Origin: Roseateles_B sp041906185
GTDB lineage: Bacteria; Pseudomonadota; Gammaproteobacteria; Burkholderiales; Burkholderiaceae_C
Assembly: GCA_041906185.1 (NCBI GenBank)
Contig: JAYRJQ010000013.1
Location: 106,957 to 170,956 of the forward strand
Length of the DNA: 64,000 bases
Direction: 5' to 3'
The position numbers and the translations under genes are program-made. The notes beneath the pieces were generated by a model that ran no database searches, had not been told where the DNA came from, and saw only the letters and a program-made list of their open reading frames with translations. Shown here in pieces: positions 19,664 through 27,416 of the stretch (the stretch's first letter is position 1; the number at the start of each line of letters is the position of its first letter).

Positions 19664-19918
19664 ATGTCCGAAAAACTGCCCTTCTTTGCCCGTTTCCTGG
19701 AAGCCCAGGAGCTGGAAGCCGTCAGCGGTGGCGCCTCTGCCACGTCCAAGACCCTGGACGAGCCGCAGCACACGCTGAAGTACCCCTCCGACGGGGATGA
19801 CCACCTGCCCGAGACCGTCGCGGCCTCGGACACCAGCACCAGCCCCCTCAAGGACGACATCGCCGTCACCATGAAGTACCCGTCCGACGGCGACGACCAC
19901 CTCGGCAACGAAGTCTGA
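19664..19918 (+). CDS. Microviridin-type graspetide precursor peptide, two cores
   Basis: An 84-residue precursor. The leader carries PFFARFLEAQ (residues 6-15), the helix that microviridin ATP-grasp ligases recognise, followed by ELEAVSGG with Gly22-Gly23, a double-glycine-type processing site. Two core segments follow, TLKYPSDGDDHL (37-48) and TMKYPSDGDDHL (69-80), matching the microviridin pattern TxKYPSDx[ED][ED], joined by a 20-residue linker. By analogy with microviridin J the expected links are T37-D43 and S42-D45 esters plus a K39-D46 amide, and the same in core 2 (T69-D75, S74-D77, K71-D78). All acceptors are Asp rather than Glu, so the rings would be smaller than usual. GGAGGA lies 7 nt before ATG. 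Two ATP-grasp ligases follow. The family usually yields serine-protease inhibitors. Confidence 0.93.
   Translation: MSEKLPFFARFLEAQELEAVSGGASATSKTLDEPQHTLKYPSDGDDHLPETVAASDTSTSPLKDDIAVTMKYPSDGDDHLGNEV
19772..19807 (+). other. Graspetide core 1
   Basis: Encodes residues 37-48 of the precursor. The variable residue between the reactive Thr and Lys is Leu38. In microviridins this position is reported to influence protease specificity, and Leu would favour chymotrypsin- or elastase-type targets (inference). Confidence 0.85.
19868..19903 (+). other. Graspetide core 2
   Basis: Encodes residues 69-80. It is identical to core 1 except Met70 in place of Leu38. At DNA level the two cores differ at five silent positions and one replacement, so the peptide identity looks maintained by selection and is not the trace of a very recent duplication. 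Confidence 0.85.
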
Positions 19919-20021
19919 ACCCCCGGAGCACCGCGCCTTCGGGCGTGGTGCCCGCGTTCGATGCCCGCCTCGCTTGCCCTCGGGTGAGCGGGGCGGTGTT
20001 GCTGGCCTGCCTGGAATCGAT

Positions 20022-21020
20022 GTGCCGCCTCTTGTTCTACTGCTGACCCACGCGGCCGACCACACGACCGTGGACTGGGTCGCCGACGCCCTGCGGCAGC
20101 GCGGCGCTCAGCCGCTGCGCGTGGACACCGACCGCTTTCCGCTGGACTGGCAGCTGGGACTGCGCCAGTCGCGTGACGAAGACACGGGCTTTATTCGCGT
20201 ACACGGCCGGACGCATGCCCTCGAGGCGGTGCAGGCCGTGTGGCTGCGCCAGCTGCAGCCGCCGGCCCTGGGCGACGCCGTGGAGGCGCGTTTCCAGGCC
20301 CCATGCATCCAGGAGTGCCGCCACGTCCTGCGTGCGCTGTGGGACCGGCTGGAGCGCGCCCGCTGGGTCAATGGCCTGGCGGCGGTCGAGCGCGCCGGGG
20401 CCAAGCTGCGCCAGCTGCGCCTGGCCCGTGAGGCCGGCCTGCGCGTGCCGGACACGCTGTGCAGCAACGACCCCGACGAAGTGCGCGCCTTCCATGCCCG
20501 CCAGCCGCAGGGCGTGGTGATGAAGATGCAGACCGTGCTGGCGCCCGGCATGGGCGGCGGGTCGGGCAATCTCTACACCACCGTCATCGAGGCGGCGGAC
20601 CTCCAGGACGACCGCGGCCTGACGCTGTGCCCGCCGCTGTTCCAGGAGCGCATCCCCAAGGCCGAGGAGCTGCGGGTGATTGCCGTCGACGACCACCTGT
20701 TCTGCGGTGCGGTCCGTCCACAGGCTGGCACCGGTCGCGTGGACGACTGGCGCCCTCAGGCCGGGCTGGCCTGGACGCCGGCCCAACTCCCAGAAGCGGT
20801 GGCCACACGGCTGCTGGCTCTGATGCGCCGTCTGGGGCTCCGCTATGGCGCCGCCGATTTCATCCACACCCCGGATGACGACTGGGTCTTCCTGGAGGTC
20901 AATGCCTGCGGGGAGTGGGGCATGCTGCAGCGCGACCTGGGCCTGCCCATTGCCGATGCCCTGGCCGAGGCTCTGTTGACCAATGTCCCTCCGAATTCCA
21001 CGAGCGCGCCGGGGGCCTGA
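20022..21020 (+). CDS. mvdC: Graspetide ATP-grasp ligase 1 (MvdC/MdnB-like, lactam-type by position)
   Basis: A 332-residue ATP-grasp enzyme. The N-terminal block LVLLLTHAADHTTVDWVADALRQRG with DTDRFP is typical of MvdC/MvdD-family ribosomal peptide maturases. The central ATP-binding part has VVMKMQTVLAPGMGGGSGN and FQERIPKAEELRVIAV. The metal/ATP end is FLEVNACGEWGMLQRDLGLPIADALAEAL. It would activate an acidic side chain as acyl-phosphate and link it to Ser/Thr or Lys of the precursor cores. GTG 20022 fits the family N-terminus; TTG 19974 would add 16 residues. Gene order (precursor, B, C as in mdnABC) suggests this is the omega-amide former, but ester versus amide specificity is not proven by the motifs. 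Confidence 0.88.
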   Translation: MPPLVLLLTHAADHTTVDWVADALRQRGAQPLRVDTDRFPLDWQLGLRQSRDEDTGFIRVHGRTHALEAVQAVWLRQLQPPALGDAVEARFQAPCIQECRHVLRALWDRLERARWVNGLAAVERAGAKLRQLRLAREAGLRVPDTLCSNDPDEVRAFHARQPQGVVMKMQTVLAPGMGGGSGNLYTTVIEAADLQDDRGLTLCPPLFQERIPKAEELRVIAVDDHLFCGAVRPQAGTGRVDDWRPQAGLAWTPAQLPEAVATRLLALMRRLGLRYGAADFIHTPDDDWVFLEVNACGEWGMLQRDLGLPIADALAEALLTNVPPNSTSAPGA

Positions 21021-21058
21021 TCCCTGCGTCCTTGCCTGATGCCTTGATGCCTGATGCC

Positions 21059-22108
21059 ATGAATGTCCTGATCGTCACCCATTCCCGCGACCACCACTGC
21101 ACGCCCCTGATCACGCGGGCCCTGATGGCGCGTGGCGCCACGGCCTGGTGCTTTGACACCGACCTCTTCCCTTCCTCCGTGCAGCTGAGCCTGCACGCCG
21201 ACAGCCGGCAGCAGACCCTGCTGCTGAAGACGCCCCTCGGGGAGCTGGACATGGCCGAGCTGCAGGCCTGCTACTACCGCCGGCTGCGCATTGGCGGCGG
21301 CATTCCGGACACCGTGCCCGCCGCCTACCGCGAAGCCGCGCAGAAGGAGAGCCGCGCCCAGGTGCTGGGGCTGCTGCACAGCCTGGACTGCTTCCAGCTC
21401 GATGGCTACGAGAAGGTGCGCCGGGCCGACCACAAGCAACTGCAGCTCAAGACCGCCGCCCACCTCGGCCTCGAGATTCCCGACAGCCTCTCCACCAATG
21501 ACCCGGCTGCCGTGCGCGAGTTCTTCGCGGCGCATCCGCAGGGCATCGTCGGCAAGATGCTCAGCTCCTTCGCCATCTACGAGCAGGGGCAGGAGAAGGT
21601 GATGTTCACCAACCGCATCCGCCCGGAGGACCTCAACCACCTGGACGCCCTGCGGCACGGCCCGATGACCTTCCAGGCCCTGGTGCCCAAGGCCCTCGAG
21701 CTGCGCGTGACGATCGTGGGCGAGCGGGTCTTTGCCGCCGCCATCGATTCCCAGGCCCACGAGCGCGCCCGGACGGATTGGCGGCGCGACGGCCGGCGCA
21801 TGCTGCAGGACTGGCAGCATCACACGCTGCCCGCTGACATCCAGTCCCGCCTGCTGGCGCTGATGGACGCCTTCGGCCTCAACTACGGCGCCATCGACCT
21901 CATCCTGACCCCGGATGGCCGCCATGTCTTCCTGGAGCTCAATCCGGCCGGCGAGTTCATGTGGCTCGAGCAGCACGCCGGCCTGCCCATCGCCGATGCC
22001 CTGGCCGACGTGCTGATCGGCAACGCCCCGCGCCGGGGCGCCCCGGGCCTGCTGAACCCGGACTTCTTTGCCCGCGGCACGCCGCCCCGGGAAGCCCAGG
22101 CGGCCTGA
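21059..22108 (+). CDS. mvdD: Graspetide ATP-grasp ligase 2 (MvdD/MdnC-like, lactone-type)
   Basis: A 349-residue ATP-grasp enzyme: MNVLIVTHSRDHHCTPLI, then FDTDLFP, KMLSSFAIYEQGQEKVMFTN, MTFQALVPKALELRVTIVGE, RTDWRRDG, GLNYGAIDLILTPDG and FLELNPAGEFMWLEQHAGLP. From memory these blocks are close to MdnC/MvdD, the enzyme that makes the two ester bonds of microviridin. ATG 21059 matches the family start; ATG 21047 would add four residues. No good Shine-Dalgarno is visible; the 38-bp gap after ligase 1 contains repeated GCCTGATGCC words. Nothing resembling the GNAT acetylase or ABC exporter of cyanobacterial clusters follows. Confidence 0.9.
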   Translation: MNVLIVTHSRDHHCTPLITRALMARGATAWCFDTDLFPSSVQLSLHADSRQQTLLLKTPLGELDMAELQACYYRRLRIGGGIPDTVPAAYREAAQKESRAQVLGLLHSLDCFQLDGYEKVRRADHKQLQLKTAAHLGLEIPDSLSTNDPAAVREFFAAHPQGIVGKMLSSFAIYEQGQEKVMFTNRIRPEDLNHLDALRHGPMTFQALVPKALELRVTIVGERVFAAAIDSQAHERARTDWRRDGRRMLQDWQHHTLPADIQSRLLALMDAFGLNYGAIDLILTPDGRHVFLELNPAGEFMWLEQHAGLPIADALADVLIGNAPRRGAPGLLNPDFFARGTPPREAQAA

Positions 22109-22359
22109 GCGCCAGGAAAGGCGGGCCGCCCCTCGGGCTTGTCACGACGCATGGTCGCGCCATGGCGCTGTGCCGTGCTGGGCAGCTTTCTTTGCGAGGA
22201 GCCTCGTGAGGGGGCGGCGCGCCTGCGGGCTTCGCCACGCGCGACTGTCGAGCGCTCGGCGGTGACGCCATTGGCAAAGTCCGAACGCGGAAGTTCGGAA
22301 GCGCACGCGGCGCACGCGGCGAAGCGGTCGCGGCCACGTGGCCACTCAACCAAGCCCAC
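22109..22359. other. Region after the graspetide genes, no gene seen
   Basis: About 250 bp without a supportable gene. It contains the palindrome GGCCACGTGGCC (22332-22343). I see no terminator for the plus-strand graspetide operon here, and no transporter, protease or acetyltransferase. Confidence 0.5.
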
Positions 22360-22395
22360 AAAAAAGAAGCCCACCGCTGCAAGCCGGTGGGCTTC
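22360..22395 (-). terminator. Rho-independent terminator (minus strand)
   Basis: On the minus strand GAAGCCCACCG (22395-22385) pairs with CGGTGGGCTTC (22376-22366) around an 8-nt loop, followed by six T residues (22365-22360). It terminates the small gene ending at 22486 and probably cspA read-through. Confidence 0.85.
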
Positions 22396-22442
22396 GCCCT
22401 GCGCGACGACTGCGGGTCCGGCGGTGCCGGCCCGTCGGTCGT

Positions 22443-22480
22443 GCCCCCTGGAGGGGGCGCGCGAAGCGCGCAGGGGGTGG
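22443..22480 (-). repeat. Intergenic structured repeat, copy 2
   Basis: Read on the minus strand this 38-nt element begins CCACCCCCT, has inner stem GCGCGC-TTC-GCGCGC, and ends CCCCCTCCAGGGGGC. It has the same length and flanking blocks as copy 1 at 17901-17938, but the inner stem sequence is changed on both sides so that pairing is kept. It lies just after the stop of the small gene at 22486. Confidence 0.7.
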
Positions 22481-22485
22481 TCGTG

Positions 22486-22704
22486 TTACGCCTGTGCGGT
22501 GGCCCAGGCCTGCCCTTGCGCGCGAGCGTAGTTCAGCGCCTGGCGGCGGCCGGTGAAGCGCGGGGTGAAGCGCATCACGCGGTCATGGTTGGCCGAGCCG
22601 TGGCCCGAGCGGATGGAAACGCTGGCGTAGAAGCCACCGTCGTCGGAAGTCTTGATGAAAGGTGAGACAAGGAAACGCCCCACCTCGATGCAGTTCTTTT
22701 GCAT
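22486..22704 (-). CDS. Small conserved-looking protein downstream of cspA
   Basis: A 72-residue protein with the core GRFLVSPFIKTSDDGGFYASV, then SIRSGHGSANHDRVMRFTPRF and an Ala/Gln-rich end. I do not recognise a named domain. Its position 223 bp after cspA on the same strand suggests co-expression in cold or stress. The ribosome-binding site is weak (GAG 10 nt before ATG). A terminator follows on the same strand. Confidence 0.65.
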   Translation of the reverse strand: MQKNCIEVGRFLVSPFIKTSDDGGFYASVSIRSGHGSANHDRVMRFTPRFTGRRQALNYARAQGQAWATAQA

Positions 22705-22879
22705 GGTTTTCTCGAGGTGTGCGCCTTGAGGGAGCCGTCCCTGTATGGAGGTCCGAAGAGCCGTCTTGGCGCGGATGGTGTGAGAGTTCGGGCCACGTGT
22801 CGTGGTGAACTCGAGGAACGAGCGCCCATTGACGGTGGGCGCCAGGGCCGTGATCCGCGGGGACCACGGCACAGGGGGT

Positions 22880-22901
22880 GGGCCATCCACGTGGATGGCC
22901 C
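22880..22901. repeat. Perfect 22-bp palindrome after cspA
   Basis: GGGCCATCCAC is followed directly by its reverse complement GTGGATGGCCC with no spacer, 27 bp after the cspA stop. A smaller GGCCT-TCCC-AGGCC hairpin sits between it and the gene. There is no U-tract, so it could be an RNA processing or stability element, a weak terminator or a protein site. Confidence 0.55.
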
Positions 22902-22927
22902 GGGCCTTCCCAGGCCTGGAGGAAGCT

Positions 22928-23143
22928 TTACAGGGGCTTGATGTTCGAAGCCTGCAGACCCTTGGGGCCTTGCTTGACTTCGAATTCGACCTGCTGGCCT
23001 TCTGCCAGGGTGCGGAAGCCGCCACCGTTGCGGATTTCGCTGTGGTGGGCGAAGAGGTCCTTGCTGCCGTCAGCCGGGGTGATGAAACCGAAGCCCTTGC
23101 CGTCGTCGAACCACTTGACGATGCCGTTCTGGATGCTGCTCAT
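22928..23143 (-). CDS. cspA: Cold-shock protein (CspA family)
   Basis: A 71-residue single cold-shock domain. RNP1 is visible as KGFGFI and RNP2-like as LFAHHSEI, with the start NGIVKWFDDGKGFGFITP. It binds single-stranded RNA/DNA and acts as an RNA chaperone or antiterminator. The 5-prime leader is about 270 nt long, as in cold-inducible csp genes, so control at the mRNA level is likely. Confidence 0.96.
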   Translation of the reverse strand: MSSIQNGIVKWFDDGKGFGFITPADGSKDLFAHHSEIRNGGGFRTLAEGQQVEFEVKQGPKGLQASNIKPL

Positions 23144-23424
23144 GGTGTTTTCTTTCAGAAATGAAGAAGGAAACCGTGCGCGCGAGCCGCGACACACGGT
23201 GGGGTAGTACAGACACGCAAGAGAGATCAAGCCGGTGATTGAGCCGCCCAGCGAGTCGCTTGGGGGCAGGCGCTTCGGGCGGGGCCCGTAGGCGGAATCC
23301 GTGGGATCCCGAGAGATGGCGCTGGAGGCTGAAGGGCGGGCCGGTGTCGGTGAGATCTGAAACCGGAACGCTTGCAAAGACCTTGAAGAAACGGTCTTGA
23401 GCGAATGTATGGGGGCAGAGTGTA
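23144..23424 (-). promoter_or_regulatory. cspA promoter and long 5-prime leader
   Basis: On the minus strand TGC-TACACT (plus-strand 23419-23427) is an extended -10 element. Transcription from it would give a leader of roughly 270 nt before the cspA ATG. Near its 5-prime end AAGACC and GGTCTT (23377-23398) form a stem-loop. Long structured leaders are known for csp mRNAs; I cannot fold the rest by eye. No separate small gene was seen. Confidence 0.45.
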
Positions 23425-23572
23425 GCACGACTGCCCGTGGCGGCCCCGCGAGCCCGGTGGGCCTTGTTGGCGCGCAAGACGGCACGGGGTCCGGCGCGGC
23501 AAGATCGGCGCCTCGCCGGCTCCCGATTTGACCTCCGTGCCACGCCGAACCACGCCCCCTGTTGCCCCGCCG

Positions 23573-24778
23573 ATGCGCAAGCCGCCTGGCGAGGCGCGGC
23601 CGCATCAGCGGCTGTTCATGCTGGGCCTGGCGCTGGCGGCGTTGTCGAGCCTGTGGTGGGCGGTGGTCCTGCTGGCGGGCGCCCGCGGGCTGGCCGTGCC
23701 GTTTGCCGTGCCAGCCGGGCTGGCGCACGGGCTGCTGTTCGGTCTGGGGGCGATGCCCGCCTTCATCGCCGGCTTCTTCTTCACCGCCGGGCCACGCTGG
23801 CTTCAGGTGGCGCCGGATCGGGTCCAGGTGGCGCGCCTGCACCGGGCCGCCGGCCTGATGACCCTGGGCTGGGCCTGCGCCTGGCCGGGCCTGCACCTGA
23901 GCGCGACGCTCGCAGGCGCCGGCGTGGTGATGGCGGCGGCGGGGTGGGGCGTGCTGTGGCAACAGGCCGGGCGGCTGCTGCGGGCCTCGCGGGCGCCAGA
24001 CCGCCTGCACCTGCGGGGCGTGCATGGCGCGTGGCTGATCGGGGTGGCGAGCCTGGGCATGACGGGGCTGGCGCTGCTCGGCGGGCAGCACGCGGTCGCC
24101 CGACTCGGGCTTCAGGCCGCCTTGTGGTGGAGCTTGCTGCCCATCTTCCTGATGGCCTTGCACCGCATGGTGCCGATGTTTGCCGAATTCGCGCCCTGGC
24201 CCGTGCCGGAGCGTCGGCTCTTCTGGGCGGCCCTGGCGGCCTGCGCCTGGGGCGGGGCCTGGGCACTGCTGGAGGTCCGGCCGACACCGCTGGCCCTGCC
24301 CGCATCGGCGCTGCTCGGGCGGGCCGGCATCGAGGCCCTGGCCGCCGCGTTGCTGCTGGCGCAGGCCTGGCGCTGGCGCCGCATGGCACGCCTGCCGCTG
24401 ATGGCCCTGATGCTGGGCGGGGGGCTGTGGCTGGCCGTGGGCGTGGGGCTGTCGGCGGTGTCCGCGGCGGCCCGCGGGCTGGGTGGCGCGGGCCTCGGCC
24501 TGGCGCCGCTGCATGCCGTCTTTGCAGGCGGGCTGGCGAGCCTGATGCTGGCCCAGGTCACGCGCGTGAGCAGCGCCCACGCCGGGCGCGCCGTGGCGGT
24601 GGATCGGGGCCTGGGCGCGCTCGTGGCGATCCTGCAGCTGGCGGTGGCGCTGCGCTTGTGGGCGGCCCTGGCGTCGCCTGCGCCGCCCTGGGTGCTGCCG
24701 CTCGCTGGCGGGCTGTGGGCGCTTGCATTGACGGGCTGGAGCCTGCGTCTGAGGGGCTGGTTGCACCCCTCGGGCTGA
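23573..24778 (+). CDS. nnrS: NnrS family membrane protein
   Basis: A roughly 401-residue polytopic membrane protein with about 11-12 hydrophobic helices. The block HGLLFGLGAMPAFIAGFFFT, then AGPRW, and HRMVPMFAEF match the NnrS family, heme- and copper-containing membrane proteins linked to nitric-oxide stress and denitrification. The frame is open from TTG 23528 and GTG 23537; ATG 23573 is the conservative choice, and none of the three has a good ribosome-binding site. No nor, nir or nos gene lies nearby, so a protective role against NO is likelier than a denitrification operon. Confidence 0.8.
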   Translation: MRKPPGEARPHQRLFMLGLALAALSSLWWAVVLLAGARGLAVPFAVPAGLAHGLLFGLGAMPAFIAGFFFTAGPRWLQVAPDRVQVARLHRAAGLMTLGWACAWPGLHLSATLAGAGVVMAAAGWGVLWQQAGRLLRASRAPDRLHLRGVHGAWLIGVASLGMTGLALLGGQHAVARLGLQAALWWSLLPIFLMALHRMVPMFAEFAPWPVPERRLFWAALAACAWGGAWALLEVRPTPLALPASALLGRAGIEALAAALLLAQAWRWRRMARLPLMALMLGGGLWLAVGVGLSAVSAAARGLGGAGLGLAPLHAVFAGGLASLMLAQVTRVSSAHAGRAVAVDRGLGALVAILQLAVALRLWAALASPAPPWVLPLAGGLWALALTGWSLRLRGWLHPSG

Positions 24779-24802
24779 GGCGGTGAGGGCGTGTTGACGC
24801 CG

Positions 24803-24847
24803 CGCCCTGTCCAACATTCAGCCATTGCCTGAACCTTGGACAGGGCG
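24803..24847. promoter_or_regulatory. Long two-tier hairpin between nnrS and the TonB receptor gene
   Basis: CGCCCTGTCCAA (24803-24814) is perfectly complementary to TTGGACAGGGCG (24836-24847). Nested inside, TTCAG (24817-24821) pairs with CTGAA (24829-24833) around a 7-nt loop. It is 25 bp after the nnrS stop. No U-tract follows. It could be a terminator of nnrS working with Rho, or a regulatory element for the receptor gene 218 bp downstream. Confidence 0.55.
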
Positions 24848-25064
24848 ATGCGGTGCGCTGCTCGACAAACAGACAGCGACCCGCGCCAGCCGAGGTCCCG
24901 AGCCGCGCTGCGCCGGGTCACCAGCGCGATGCCGAGGGCGCGCGGCCCCCCGCGCCTCATGGTTTGCACGTAGAAAAGGCGGCCGGCACCGGTCTGGGCA
25001 TGGCACTTGCACTCCGCTGGGGCGACGTCCGCGTCGACACCTCAAAGAATCACGGAGACAACGC

Positions 25065-27314
<2,250 letters not shown>

Positions 27315-27367
27315 GCGAGGACCGATCTTCTCCTCCCCGGCGTGATCCTTGCGATCGCCGGCTTCAC

Positions 27368-27400
27368 GACCGGCACCGCCTCGCGGTGGCCGGTCTTTTT
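27368..27400 (+). terminator. Rho-independent terminator after the TonB receptor
   Basis: GACCGGCACCGC pairs with GCGGTGGCCGGTC (one bulged G) around a 3-nt loop and is followed by TTTTT. It separates the receptor gene from the convergent oxidoreductase gene. Confidence 0.85.
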
Positions 27401-27416
27401 CATGCCGGCCGCGGGT

